A DNA stretch of 64,000 bases, from contig CALMZV010000012.1 of assembly GCA_937870755.1 (NCBI GenBank), forward strand, positions 1 to 64,000, written 5' to 3'. The notes under the pieces were generated by a model, which worked only from the letters and a program-made list of their open reading frames with translations, was not told where the DNA came from and searched no databases. Positions within the stretch are counted from its first letter, which is position 1, and every line of letters begins with the position of its first letter. This document shows positions 36,364-45,554 of this stretch, piece by piece. Source of the DNA: an uncultured Methylocystaceae bacterium (GTDB taxonomy: Bacteria; Pseudomonadota; Alphaproteobacteria; Rhizobiales; Beijerinckiaceae). A program made the translations under genes and the position numbers.

Positions 36364-39228
36364 ATGGCCAACAAAATGCTGATCGACGCATCCCACCCGG
36401 AAGAGACCCGGGTGGTGGTGCAACGCGGTAATCGCGTCGAGGAATTCGACTTCGAATCCGCGTCCAAGAAGCCGCTGCGCGGCAATATCTATCTTGCGAA
36501 AGTAACGCGGGTGGAGCCCTCGCTCCAGGCGGCGTTCGTCGACTACGGCGGAAACCGTCACGGGTTCCTCGCCTTCTCCGAAATCCATCCGGACTATTAC
36601 CAGATCCCCGTCGCCGACCGGCAGGCGCTGCTGGAAGAGGTGGCGGCCGCCGCCGAGGAGGACGAGGAAGAGGAGCGCCGCCCGCGCCGCTCGCGCCGCA
36701 GGCGCGGACGCGACTACGACCGCGCCCGGCGCCAGCGCAACGGCGACGCCACGATTTCCGAGGAGGCGCCCGAGGCCGAGGCGCAGGAGGCGAGCGAGGG
36801 GACGGCCGCCGACATGACTTTGGAGGCGCCGACGCCCGGCGCCGACATCGCCGACGAAACCGATGCCGTGGAACCGGCCGGGACGGCGCCGCAGCCGATC
36901 GCCATCGACGCGCAGGGTTATGCGACGATCGAGGAGCGCCCCGCCGACGACGAGCCGGGCGAACCCGCCATTCCCGATCACGAGGCTAAATTCCTCGCCC
37001 GGCAGGAGCGCCAGGAAGCCCGCGAAGCGGCTGAAAGCGCAGCTCGCGAAGCGGCAGAAAACGCAGCCCGCGATGCGGCGGAAGACGCAACTCGCGAAGC
37101 CGCGGAAGACGCAGCCCGCGCCGCGGACGAAGACGCCGGGCGCGAAGCGGACGAAGACGCCGAGAGCGCCGTCGGGGACGCCGCCGGCGTCGACGTCGAT
37201 CATGCGCCGCAGGTCCGCGAGGCCGGCGACGAGGACGACGAGGAAGAGGACGAGGACGAGGAAGACCAGGTCGAACATATCGGCGGCGACGCGATGGAGG
37301 AAATGCCGCGTCGCCAGACGCGCACGCGCCGCCAGTACAAGATTCAGGAAGTGATCAAGCGCCGGCAGGTGCTGCTTGTGCAGGTGGTGAAGGAGGAGCG
37401 CGGCAACAAGGGCGCGGCCCTCACGACCTTCCTGTCGCTGGCGGGCCGCTATTCCGTGCTCATGCCGAACACGGCGCGCGGCGGCGGCATCTCCCGCAAG
37501 ATCACCGACGCGGTCGACCGCAAGCGGTTGAAGGAAATCGCGCAGGATCTCGAGGTGCCGGAGGGCATGGGCGTCATCCTGCGCACCGCCGGCGCCTCGC
37601 GCACGCGCGCGGAGGTGAAGCGCGACTTCGAATACCTGCTGCGCATGTGGGAGACGGTGCGCGAGACGACGTTGCGCTCGACCGCGCCCACGCTCGTCTA
37701 CGAGGAAGGCTCGCTCATCAAGCGCGCGATCCGCGACCTCTACAACAAGGACGTGGACGAGGTGATGGTCGCGGGCGATGACGGCTATCGCGAGGCGAAG
37801 GAATTCATGCGCCTCCTGATGCCGAGTCACGCGAAGAACGTGAAGCCATGGCGCGAGCAGGAGGCGCTGTTCGTGCGCTCGGGCGTGGAGACGCAGCTCG
37901 ACGCGATGTTCTCCAATCACGTGACGCTGAAATCAGGCGGCTATCTCGTCATCAACCAGACCGAGGCGCTGGTGGCGATCGACGTGAACTCCGGTCGCTC
38001 GACGCGCGAGCACAATATCGAGGACACGGCGCTGCGCACCAATCTGGAGGCCGCCGACGAGGTGGCGCGCCAGTTGCGCCTGCGCGATCTCGCCGGCCTC
38101 ATCGTCGTCGATTTCATCGACATGGAGGAGAACAAGAACAACCGCGCCGTCGAGCGCCGGATGAAGGACGCGCTCAAGAACGACCGCGCCCGCATCCAGA
38201 TCGGCCGCATCTCGCATTTCGGCCTGCTCGAAATGTCGCGCCAGCGCATCCGCACCGGCGTGCTTGAAGGCTCGACCGTCCCCTGCCCGCATTGCTCGGG
38301 CTCGGGCATGGTGCGCTCGGTTTCCTCGATCGCGCTGCATGTGCTGCGTGTGCTCGAGGAATCGCTCATCAAGAGCGCCTCTCACAACATCATCGTGAAG
38401 ACGCGCACCAATGTCGCGCTCTACATCCTCAACCAGAAGCGTGCGCATCTGCGCGGCATCGAGGAGCGCTACGGCGTGGACGTGTTCGTGGTGGCCGACG
38501 ACACGCTGACCGGCTCCACCTATCACGCGCTGGAGCGCGGCGAGGCGGCGACCGGCAAGCCCGCGCCGCGCCGCGATCTGGCGCAGGCCGACCTCTACGA
38601 GGAGGACGCCGAGGAGATCGAGGACGAGATCGAGACGGACGACGAAACGGCCGAGAGCGAGGACCGCGCGGGCGCGGACCGCGACGGCGGCGATCGCGAG
38701 GCCGGCGAGGAGATGGATGCGGACGGACAGCGCCGCAAGCGTCGTCGCCGCCGTCGTCGCGGCGGCCGCGGCGAGCGCGAGGCGGGCGAAGGCGGCGTGT
38801 CTGCCGACGCGCCGCAGCCGTCCGACGAGGGCATGGCGGTGGTGGCCGAGGTCGCCGGCGAAATCGTTGCGCGCGCGCCGCAGCAGTGGCGCGAGCCGGG
38901 CGAAGGATTCTGGGCGCGGGAGGATTCGCACGCGCCGGAGCCGTTCCGCGCGCCGTCGGCCATTCTGGCCGCGCCCGCAGTCGCGCAGCCTGACGAACCG
39001 GCGCCGGTAGAGCCCGCGCAATCCGAGGCTGTCGAACCCGCGCGGTCCGAGGCTGCGCCCGAACCGGTGGCGGCCGCCCCGGAGACGGTCGAGGAACCGG
39101 TCGCCCAGGCGCCCGCGCCCGAGCAACCGCCGCGCGAGCCGACCGAACGCGTGATCACCACCGCCGACCCGGCCGCGCCGAAAAAGAGCGGCTGGTGGAG
39201 CCGCGCCAAAGCGACGCTCGGCGGCTGA
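36364..39228 (+). CDS. rne: Ribonuclease E/G family endonuclease (RNase E)
   Basis: Main mRNA-decay and rRNA/tRNA-processing endonuclease and scaffold of the degradosome. The 954 residues begin with an S1 domain (about 38-85) interrupted by a large acidic insertion (about 95-322), a known alphaproteobacterial trait. The catalytic core follows with VAIDVNSGR (Asp540) and VVDFIDM (Asp583), then the zinc-link CPHCSGSG (Cys641, Cys644). The C-terminal third is disordered, with an Arg-rich block (RRKRRRRRRRGGRGER) for RNA binding and the conserved tail KKSGWWSRAKATLGG. The insertion contains six 8-residue repeats. ATG at 36364 with a weak ribosome site; a strong terminator follows the gene. Confidence 0.96.
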   Translation: MANKMLIDASHPEETRVVVQRGNRVEEFDFESASKKPLRGNIYLAKVTRVEPSLQAAFVDYGGNRHGFLAFSEIHPDYYQIPVADRQALLEEVAAAAEEDEEEERRPRRSRRRRGRDYDRARRQRNGDATISEEAPEAEAQEASEGTAADMTLEAPTPGADIADETDAVEPAGTAPQPIAIDAQGYATIEERPADDEPGEPAIPDHEAKFLARQERQEAREAAESAAREAAENAARDAAEDATREAAEDAARAADEDAGREADEDAESAVGDAAGVDVDHAPQVREAGDEDDEEEDEDEEDQVEHIGGDAMEEMPRRQTRTRRQYKIQEVIKRRQVLLVQVVKEERGNKGAALTTFLSLAGRYSVLMPNTARGGGISRKITDAVDRKRLKEIAQDLEVPEGMGVILRTAGASRTRAEVKRDFEYLLRMWETVRETTLRSTAPTLVYEEGSLIKRAIRDLYNKDVDEVMVAGDDGYREAKEFMRLLMPSHAKNVKPWREQEALFVRSGVETQLDAMFSNHVTLKSGGYLVINQTEALVAIDVNSGRSTREHNIEDTALRTNLEAADEVARQLRLRDLAGLIVVDFIDMEENKNNRAVERRMKDALKNDRARIQIGRISHFGLLEMSRQRIRTGVLEGSTVPCPHCSGSGMVRSVSSIALHVLRVLEESLIKSASHNIIVKTRTNVALYILNQKRAHLRGIEERYGVDVFVVADDTLTGSTYHALERGEAATGKPAPRRDLAQADLYEEDAEEIEDEIETDDETAESEDRAGADRDGGDREAGEEMDADGQRRKRRRRRRRGGRGEREAGEGGVSADAPQPSDEGMAVVAEVAGEIVARAPQQWREPGEGFWAREDSHAPEPFRAPSAILAAPAVAQPDEPAPVEPAQSEAVEPARSEAAPEPVAAAPETVEEPVAQAPAPEQPPREPTERVITTADPAAPKKSGWWSRAKATLGG
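37021..37164 (+). repeat. Six in-frame 24-bp tandem repeats inside rne
   Basis: Consecutive 24-base units beginning CGCGAAGCGG or close variants encode R-E-A-A-E-(S/N/D)-A-A octapeptides, residues about 220-267 of RNase E. Units diverge mainly at third positions toward the 3' end, where Ala is replaced by Asp. The product should be a charged helix. Confidence 0.85.
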
Positions 39229-39249
39229 CGCGCCGCGCGGCAGGACATG

Positions 39250-39280
39250 AAAGAGCGCCCCAAAGGGCGCTCTTTTTTGT
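39250..39280 (+). terminator. Intrinsic terminator after rne
   Basis: AAAGAGCGCCC - CAAA - GGGCGCTCTTTTTTG: an 11-bp stem, tetraloop and six Ts. The A-run on the other side makes it bidirectional, also serving the minus-strand CoA-transferase gene. Confidence 0.93.
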
Positions 39281-39343
39281 TTGCGCGAACGTTCTGTCAG
39301 GGCGTTCAGACCGCGCGGCGCGCGCGCAGGGTCCGCGCGGGAT

Positions 39344-40543
39344 TCACGCCACGACGCCGCCTGCGCGCAGGCGCGCGATCTCGGCGGCGTCGCAGCCCAG
39401 CTCGCGCAAAACCTCGTCCGTATGCTGGCCGATCGCGGGCGCCGATCTGGGAGGCGTCTTCGTCTCGCCGCTGATCGAAAACGGCGAGTTGACCGTCAGA
39501 AGATCGCTGTCGGCAAAACGCACGAGCATGTCGTTGTCGTGCAATTGCCGGTCGCCGGGAATGTCGTCGGGCAGCGCGACGATGTCGAAAAGAACGCCGC
39601 GCGCAGTCAGAAGCTCGCGCCAGTGCGCGCGCTCGCGCGCGGCGAAGGCGCGGTCGAGTTCGGCGACGAGCGCCGGCGCGTTCGCCAGCCGGTCGTCCCT
39701 GGTGGCGAACCGCGTATCGTCGAGAAGGTCGGCGCGGTCGAGACAGCGCGCAAGCTCCGGCCACTGGCGCTCCTCGTTGTGGATCGCCAGGATGAGCCAG
39801 CGCCCGTCGCCGCAACGATACGAGGCGCCGAGCGCGTTGGCGGACTTTTCGCGTGGCGGGCGCGGATGGAATTTCGCGCCGCACAGCGCGGCCTGCGCCT
39901 GAAATCCGTTGGCCCAAAGGCCGTTCGCCAGCAGCGACGTCGTCACCAGCGCGCCCTCGCCCGTCATCAGACGGCGATAGAGCGCCATCAGCACGCCCGA
40001 CAGAACGGCAAGCGAGGTCGGATGGTCGCCCATGCCGCCGACCGAGCGCGCAGGCGGCGCGGCGCCGTCGGAGACCACCGTGCCCATCAGCCCGGAGCGC
40101 GCCCACCAAGCGGTTGTGTCGAATGCGGGCTTTTCGGCCTCCGCGCCCCGCTCGCCGTAGCCGGTGAACGACGCGTAGACGAGGCGCGGATTCATCGGCG
40201 CGATCGTGTCGTAGTCGAAGCCGAGCTTGCGGCGCACGGGCGCCGGATAGTTGGTGATGAACACATCCGCGCCGACCACCAGCCGTCGCAGGATGGCGCG
40301 GCCGGCCTCGCCGGCGAGATCGAGCGCGAGACTGCGCTTGTTGCGCGAATCCATGATCCACGGATAGTTCGCGTCGGATTCGATCTGGCCGGACGCCAGC
40401 CAGGTCTGGCGGAACGCGTCGCCGCTCGGCGGCTCGATCTTGATCACGTCCGCGCCGAAATCGGAAAGGATGGTGGCGGCGGCCGGCGCGGCGATGAAGC
40501 TCGCGCAATCGATCACCCGCAATCCGTCGAAGATGCGTTTCAT
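39344..40543 (-). CDS. CaiB/BaiF family (class III) CoA-transferase
   Basis: Moves CoA between carboxylic acids in the interlocked-dimer fold of formyl-CoA transferase. The 399 residues open DGLRVIDCASFIAAPAA, then DFGADVIKIEPPSGD and the SRNKRSLALDL motif. The catalytic Asp lies in AFDTTAWWARSG, and GGMGDHPTS follows. Substrate not predictable. It is separated from the upstream same-strand aminotransferase by 90 bp. The divergent-looking cargo around it (aminotransferase, no acyl-CoA dehydrogenase) gives no clear pathway. Family call firm. Confidence 0.93.
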   Translation of the reverse strand: MKRIFDGLRVIDCASFIAAPAAATILSDFGADVIKIEPPSGDAFRQTWLASGQIESDANYPWIMDSRNKRSLALDLAGEAGRAILRRLVVGADVFITNYPAPVRRKLGFDYDTIAPMNPRLVYASFTGYGERGAEAEKPAFDTTAWWARSGLMGTVVSDGAAPPARSVGGMGDHPTSLAVLSGVLMALYRRLMTGEGALVTTSLLANGLWANGFQAQAALCGAKFHPRPPREKSANALGASYRCGDGRWLILAIHNEERQWPELARCLDRADLLDDTRFATRDDRLANAPALVAELDRAFAARERAHWRELLTARGVLFDIVALPDDIPGDRQLHDNDMLVRFADSDLLTVNSPFSISGETKTPPRSAPAIGQHTDEVLRELGCDAAEIARLRAGGVVA

Positions 40544-40633
40544 GCGCCCTCGTTGTGGCAGGGCGCGCCTTCGGCGTCGCCGGCGTTTCGTCCCGCGCGC
40601 AGTCTAGGCGGCAAACATCACGGCCGCAAAGAC

Positions 40634-41821
40634 TCAGGACGAGAGCCACGCCTTCATGCGCGCGATGGCTTCGAGAATGTCGGCCTCGGGGCCTGCATAG
40701 GACAGGCGCAGCGTTCGATGACCGCGTTCGCGGTCAAAATCGAGGCCCGGCGTCGCCGCCACGCCCGCCTCGTGCAGCATGCGTTTGCAGAAATCGAGCG
40801 AATCGTTCGTCAGCCGCCCGATGTCGGCGTAGATGTAGAAGGCGCCGTCGGGCGCGACGAAATCGCCCAGCCCCATCATCGGCAGCGCGGCCATCAATGC
40901 GGCGCGGTTGCGCGCATAGCCGGCCTTCACCGTCTCCAGTTCCGCGCGCGCGTCGAACGCCGCCTCGGCCGCCACCTGGCTGAGGTAGGGCGTCGAGATG
41001 GCCAGGGACTGCGCCAGCCGTTCGACCGGGCGCGCAAAGCGCTCCGGCAGGATCAGCCAGCCCACGCGCCAGCCGGTCATGCAGTAGTATTTCGAAAAGG
41101 AGTTGACGACGACCGCCTCGTCGGAAAACTGCAGCGCGGTCGCGGCCGGCCGTTCATAGGTGAGGCCGTGATAGATTTCGTCCGACACGAAAGCGATTCC
41201 GAGCCGCTCGCACAGTGCGCAGACATCGCGCAGATTCTGGGGCGTCATCATCGCGCCGGTGGGATTGGCGGGGCTCATCAGCAGCACGCCCTTGAGCGGC
41301 GCCTGCGCGTGCGCGCTCGCGATCATGTCCGGCGTGACGACGTGGCCGCTGGCGGCGGAGGTTTCGAGCGCCACGCACTCGCAGCCGAGCGCCTCCAGAA
41401 TGTTGCGGTAGGCCGGGTAGCCCGGCGCCGCGATGGCGACGCGGTCGCCGTGGTCGAACAGCGCCAGAAAGCTCAGGATGAAGCCGCCCGACGAGCCGGT
41501 CGTGACCGCCACGCGGCTTGCGGGAATGCAAACCCCGTATTGCTCGCCATAGTGGCGGGCGATTCGTTCGCGCAGCGACGTCAGGCCGAGCGCATCCGTA
41601 TAGCCGATGCGCCCGCCCTCCAGCGCGCGGCGGGCGGCGGCGCGCACGAGCGCCGGCGGCGGCGCGCCGGGCTCGCCCACCTCCAGCCGCATGATGGAGC
41701 GCCCGCCCGCCGCCAGCGCGCTCGCCTCGCGCAGAACGTCCATCGCCATGAAGGGGGCGACGGCCGAGCGCCGGGCGGCGGCGAAGCGGTGGGCGCGATG
41801 CGCGGAACGATCCTGGTCCAT
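40634..41821 (-). CDS. Pyridoxal-phosphate-dependent aminotransferase (class I/II)
   Basis: 395 residues of the aspartate/aromatic aminotransferase fold type I. It has a GYTDALGLTSLRERIARHY segment, the cofactor-binding GSSGGFILSF, SPANPTGAMM and SDEIYHGLTY, the PLP lysine in NSFSKYYCMTGWRVGW, and the substrate-carboxylate Arg in HRTLRLSYA. Such genes are annotated only as aminotransferase; a role in amino-acid metabolism is likely but the substrate is open. Divergent from the DsbA-type gene, with 173 bp between starts. Confidence 0.93.
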   Translation of the reverse strand: MDQDRSAHRAHRFAAARRSAVAPFMAMDVLREASALAAGGRSIMRLEVGEPGAPPPALVRAAARRALEGGRIGYTDALGLTSLRERIARHYGEQYGVCIPASRVAVTTGSSGGFILSFLALFDHGDRVAIAAPGYPAYRNILEALGCECVALETSAASGHVVTPDMIASAHAQAPLKGVLLMSPANPTGAMMTPQNLRDVCALCERLGIAFVSDEIYHGLTYERPAATALQFSDEAVVVNSFSKYYCMTGWRVGWLILPERFARPVERLAQSLAISTPYLSQVAAEAAFDARAELETVKAGYARNRAALMAALPMMGLGDFVAPDGAFYIYADIGRLTNDSLDFCKRMLHEAGVAATPGLDFDRERGHRTLRLSYAGPEADILEAIARMKAWLSS

Positions 41822-41942
41822 GCCGCCTCATATCAGGCCGCGCGGCCGGACGGCAGGCCCCAATGCGGCCGTTTTGGCGCCGCAGGACATGCGCTGTATA
41901 GGGAGCGTCAATGGTCGCCCCCTATTCTGCCGTTCGCCCAGT

Positions 41943-41980
41943 TTCAGCGGCCGCGCCGCACGTTCAGCGGCCGCGCCGCA
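41943..41980. repeat. Two tandem 18-base copies upstream of the DsbA-type gene
   Basis: TTCAGCGGCCGCGCCGCA occurs at 41943-41960 and again at 41963-41980, with CG between them. It sits in the leader of the DsbA-family gene, ending 14 bases before the start codon, and may be a recent slippage duplication. Confidence 0.8.
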
Positions 41981-41994
41981 TTCGGAGACATTGC

Positions 41995-42759
41995 ATGACG
42001 TTCCGCATTCTCGGCCGCCTCGCGCTCGCCGCCTGTCTCGCCGCGCCCGCCCCGCTCGCCGCGCAGGAAATTTCGCCGAAGCAGAAGACCGAGATCGAGG
42101 GGATCGTGAAGGATTACCTTCTCGCCCATCCCGAAGTGCTGCGCGATGCGCTGATCGAGCTGCAGAAGCGCGAGAAGGCCGAGGAGACGGCCGAGCGCGC
42201 CAAGGTGCTGGACACGCAGAAAGCGGCGATCTTCGACTCGAAATATCAGACGGTCGTCGGCAATCCCAAAGGGTCGATCACGCTCGTCGAGTTTTTCGAC
42301 TACAACTGCGGCTATTGCCGCCGCGCGCTCGGCGACCTGTCGAAACTGGTGAAGGATTTCCCGGACCTGCGCGTGGTCTTGAAGGAATTTCCGGTGCTGG
42401 GTCAGCCCTCGCTCGAAGCCGCGATGGTGGCGAGCGCGTTGCGCAATCAGGTCTCGGGAGAAAAGTACTGGGACTTCCACCAGAAGCTGTTCGCCCTGCG
42501 CGGACAGATCGGCAAGACGCAGGCGATGGCGGCCGCGCGCGACCTGGGCGCAGACATGGACCGGCTGGACAAGGACATGAAGGCGCCCGAAACGATGGCC
42601 GGCATTCAGGAAGTGATGGGCGTGGCCGACAAGCTGTCGCTGAGCGGCACGCCGGCCTGGATTCTCGGCAAGGAGGTGATCGTGGGCGCGGTCGGCTACG
42701 GCGAACTGCGCGGCAAGATCGCCAACATGCAGAAGTGCGGCAAGACGAGCTGCGGCTGA
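41995..42759 (+). CDS. DsbA-family periplasmic thiol-disulfide protein (Com1/ScsC-like)
   Basis: 254 residues: a signal peptide (LGRLALAACLAAPAPLAAQ), an N-terminal helical extension (about 28-80) of the kind that drives oligomer formation in ScsC-like proteins, then a DsbA-type thioredoxin fold with FFDYNCGYCRRAL (CGYC at 105-108) and the cis-Pro in SGTPAWILG. Expected to handle disulfide formation or isomerisation in the periplasm. The ATG at 41995 follows GGAGACATTGC. It is upstream of accB on the same strand, separated by 115 bp; the link is probably only positional. Confidence 0.92.
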   Translation: MTFRILGRLALAACLAAPAPLAAQEISPKQKTEIEGIVKDYLLAHPEVLRDALIELQKREKAEETAERAKVLDTQKAAIFDSKYQTVVGNPKGSITLVEFFDYNCGYCRRALGDLSKLVKDFPDLRVVLKEFPVLGQPSLEAAMVASALRNQVSGEKYWDFHQKLFALRGQIGKTQAMAAARDLGADMDRLDKDMKAPETMAGIQEVMGVADKLSLSGTPAWILGKEVIVGAVGYGELRGKIANMQKCGKTSCG

Positions 42760-42874
42760 CCGGCGCCCCGCCCTTTCCCTGCCGGGCCAAGAGCTATAAA
42801 AAGACCCCGCCCGGAAAGGGGCGGCGATTCAGGCGCGCGCCCGCTTTCATGAAGAACAAAAAGGCGAGCGCCCC

Positions 42875-43396
42875 ATGACACGCAAACCGAAGCCGGCCGC
42901 GAAATCGACGGCGAGACAAAGCCGGACGCCGGTCGCGCCGAAAATGGCCGCCGGCGTCGAGACGGCGCTGGTGCGCGATCTCGCCAATCTTCTGTCCGAG
43001 ACCGATCTCAGCGAGATCGAGGTGGAGAAGGGCGACCTGCGCATTCGCGTGGCGCGCGAGACGCGCGTGCTGATGGCGAGCGCGCCGCAGCCGGCGCCGG
43101 TCGCCGTCAACGTGTCGGCGCCCGCCGCCGTCGCCGCGGTCCCCGCGCCCGCCGTCGACAACGCCAACGCGCTCAAGTCCCCGATGGTGGGCACCGTCTA
43201 TCGCCGTCCGAGTCCGGACGCCAAACCGTTCGTCGAGATCGGTCAGGCGGTGAAAGCCGGCGACAAGGTGCTGCTCGTGGAAGCGATGAAGACGTTCAAC
43301 GAGATACTCGCGCATCGCGGAGGCGTCGTGAGCGAAATTCTGATCGAGGACGGCCAGCCGGTCGAATACGGTCAGCCGCTCCTCGTCATCGAGTAG
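42875..43396 (+). CDS. accB: Acetyl-CoA carboxylase biotin carboxyl carrier protein
   Basis: Carries CO2 on biotin between the carboxylase and transferase parts of acetyl-CoA carboxylase, the first step of fatty-acid synthesis. The 173 residues have a basic N-terminus, an Ala/Pro linker (about 68-95) and a biotinyl domain with [10 protein letters not shown], biotin being attached to Lys139. accC follows after 4 bp. A TATAAA box lies about 80 bp upstream at the end of the DsbA-type gene's 3' region, but no matching -35 is clear. Confidence 0.97.
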   Translation: MTRKPKPAAKSTARQSRTPVAPKMAAGVETALVRDLANLLSETDLSEIEVEKGDLRIRVARETRVLMASAPQPAPVAVNVSAPAAVAAVPAPAVDNANALKSPMVGTVYRRPSPDAKPFVEIGQAVKAGDKVLLVEAMKTFNEILAHRGGVVSEILIEDGQPVEYGQPLLVIE

Positions 43397-43400
43397 CGCG

Positions 43401-44753
43401 ATGTTCGACAAGATCCTCATCGCCAATCGCGGGGAAATCGCGCTGCGCATTCTGCGCGCGGCCAAGGAACTCGGCATCGCCACCGTCGCCGTCTATTCGA
43501 CGGCCGACGCGGAGGCCATGCACGTCAAGCTCGCCGACGAGAGCGTGTGCATCGGCCCGCCGCAGGCGCGCGATTCCTATCTCAACATTCCCGCGCTGCT
43601 GGCGGCCTGCGAGATCACCGGCGCGGACGCCATTCATCCGGGCTACGGCTTTCTGTCCGAGAATGCGCGGTTCGCGGAAATTCTCGCCGAACACAACATC
43701 GTGTTCATCGGCCCCAAGGCCGAACACATCCGCATCATGGGCGACAAGATCGAGGCCAAGCGCACAGCGCGCCGTCTCGGCATTCCGTGCGTGCCGGGGT
43801 CGGAGGGCGGCGTTTCCGATATCGACGAGGCGCGCCGGATCGCCGCCGACATCGGCTATCCGGTGCTCGTGAAAGCGGCGGCCGGCGGCGGCGGGCGCGG
43901 CATGAAAGTGGCGCGCACGGCGGCCGATCTCGAATATGCGATCGGCGCCGCGCAGACGGAGGCCAAGGCGGCTTTCGGCGACGATTCGGTCTATCTCGAA
44001 AAATATCTCGAGAAGCCGCGCCATATCGAGGTGCAGATTCTCGGCGACGGACAGGGCCGCGCGATTCATCTGGGCGAGCGCGATTGCTCGTTGCAGCGCC
44101 GGCACCAGAAAGTGCTGGAGGAAAGCCCCTCGCCCGCGCTCAACGCCGAACAGCGCATGGAGATAGGCGCGATCTGCGCGCGCGCGATGGCGGACATGGG
44201 CTACGCCGGCGCCGGCACCATCGAATTTCTCTACGAGGACGGGCGATTCTATTTCATCGAGATGAACACGCGCATCCAGGTCGAACATCCGGTCACCGAG
44301 ATGATCACAGGCATCGACCTCGTGAACGAGCAGATTCGCATCGCCGCCGGCTCGCCGTTGTCGATGAGGCAGGAAGACGTAGCCTTCTTCGGCCACGCGA
44401 TCGAATGTCGCGTGAACGCCGAACACCATTCCACGTTCCGTCCCTCGCCCGGCCGCATCGCCTACTTCCATCCGCCGGGCGGCGTGGGCGTGCGCGTCGA
44501 CAGCGCGGTCTACCAGGGCTACACGATACCGCCCAACTACGATTCCCTCGTCGGCAAGCTGATCGTGCACGGACGCACGCGCAACGAGGCGCTGATGCGC
44601 TTGCGCCGCGCGCTCGACGAATTCATCGTCGACGGAATCGAGACGACGCTGCCGCTGTTCCGCACGCTGGTGCGCAACGCCGACGTGCAGAACGGGCTTT
44701 ACGACATTCACTGGCTCGAACATTTTCTCGCGACCGGCGGGATGGATGTCTAG
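43401..44753 (+). CDS. accC: Acetyl-CoA carboxylase, biotin carboxylase subunit
   Basis: ATP-grasp enzyme that carboxylates the biotin of AccB. The 450 residues include the N-terminal [17 protein letters not shown], the glycine-rich ATP loop [42 protein letters not shown] and the C-terminal biotin-carboxylase domain. Only 4 bp separate it from accB, so the pair is an operon with likely coupling. In many Rhizobiales aat comes next; here two other genes lie between. Confidence 0.97.
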   Translation: MFDKILIANRGEIALRILRAAKELGIATVAVYSTADAEAMHVKLADESVCIGPPQARDSYLNIPALLAACEITGADAIHPGYGFLSENARFAEILAEHNIVFIGPKAEHIRIMGDKIEAKRTARRLGIPCVPGSEGGVSDIDEARRIAADIGYPVLVKAAAGGGGRGMKVARTAADLEYAIGAAQTEAKAAFGDDSVYLEKYLEKPRHIEVQILGDGQGRAIHLGERDCSLQRRHQKVLEESPSPALNAEQRMEIGAICARAMADMGYAGAGTIEFLYEDGRFYFIEMNTRIQVEHPVTEMITGIDLVNEQIRIAAGSPLSMRQEDVAFFGHAIECRVNAEHHSTFRPSPGRIAYFHPPGGVGVRVDSAVYQGYTIPPNYDSLVGKLIVHGRTRNEALMRLRRALDEFIVDGIETTLPLFRTLVRNADVQNGLYDIHWLEHFLATGGMDV

Positions 44754-44780
44754 GCGCGGTCGCGCGCGCCCAGCGGGCGC

Positions 44781-45530
44781 ATGAACGACCTTCTGATCGC
44801 CGCCGCCGCCGGGCTGATCGGCGGTTCGATGAACGCGATCGCGGGCGGCGGATCGTTCGTCACGCTGCCGGCGCTGGTGACGGCGGGCGTGCCGGCGCTC
44901 AACGCCAACGCCACGTCGACGGTGGCGCTCGTGCCGAGCGCGCTCGCCAGCGCCTACGCCTATCGCAAACACTTTTCCGGATTCGAGCGCGTGTCCATGC
45001 GCGCGATGGCGCTCGTCAGCGTGGTCGGCGGCGCGGGCGGCGCGCTGCTGCTCCTGTCCACGCCGCAAAGGCTGTTCGACGCCATCCTGCCGTTTCTGCT
45101 GCTCATCGGCGCGCTGGCCTTCACGTTCGGCCGCAGGGCGGGCGAGGCCTTGCGCGCGCGTGTGCACATCGGGCCCCGCGCGCTGCTGGCCTGCCAGTTC
45201 CTGCTCGGCGTCTACGGCGGCTATTTCGGCGGCGCGGTCGGAATTATGATGCTGGCCACGTGGAGCCTGCTCACGAACGCGAACCTGTCCGCGATGCAGG
45301 CTTCGCGCAACCTGCTCAATGCGGCGATGAACGCGACGGCGGCGACCTTGTTCATCGTCGGCGGGCTCATTTACTGGCCGCATATGCTGGCGATGCTCGC
45401 CGCCGCGATCGTCGGCGGCTACGGCGCCGCGCATCTGGCCACGCGGCTTGATCCGTCGAAGGCGCGCATGGCGGTGGTGACGCTCATCTGGATCATCACC
45501 GTCGCGTTCTTCTGGAAAGCGTTCGCCTGA
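44781..45530 (+). CDS. Sulfite exporter TauE/SafE family membrane protein
   Basis: 249 residues with about eight hydrophobic segments and the family repeat seen as GGSMNAIAGGGSFVTLPAL near the N-terminus and YGGYFGGAVGIMML in the middle. Members export sulfite, sulfoacetate or other organic anions; the substrate here is unknown. Starts at an ATG 28 bp after accC with only a weak ribosome site, so it may be read through from the acc operon. Convergent with the phosphoesterase gene, 24 bp apart. Confidence 0.9.
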   Translation: MNDLLIAAAAGLIGGSMNAIAGGGSFVTLPALVTAGVPALNANATSTVALVPSALASAYAYRKHFSGFERVSMRAMALVSVVGGAGGALLLLSTPQRLFDAILPFLLLIGALAFTFGRRAGEALRARVHIGPRALLACQFLLGVYGGYFGGAVGIMMLATWSLLTNANLSAMQASRNLLNAAMNATAATLFIVGGLIYWPHMLAMLAAAIVGGYGAAHLATRLDPSKARMAVVTLIWIITVAFFWKAFA

Positions 45531-45554
45531 CGCTCTTCCCTGCGGCGGCTGGCG

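Noticed and set aside
35759-36485. Several open frames in the amiC/rne gap
   Set aside because: None has a ribosome site, family motif or natural composition; they are explained by high GC content.
37021-37164. Short regular repeats as a possible CRISPR array
   Set aside because: Units are contiguous, in frame, without spacers and inside rne; they encode an octapeptide repeat.
42760-42874. TATAAA upstream of accB as a firm promoter
   Set aside because: No -35 element at suitable distance, so it is mentioned only as a possibility in the accB entry.
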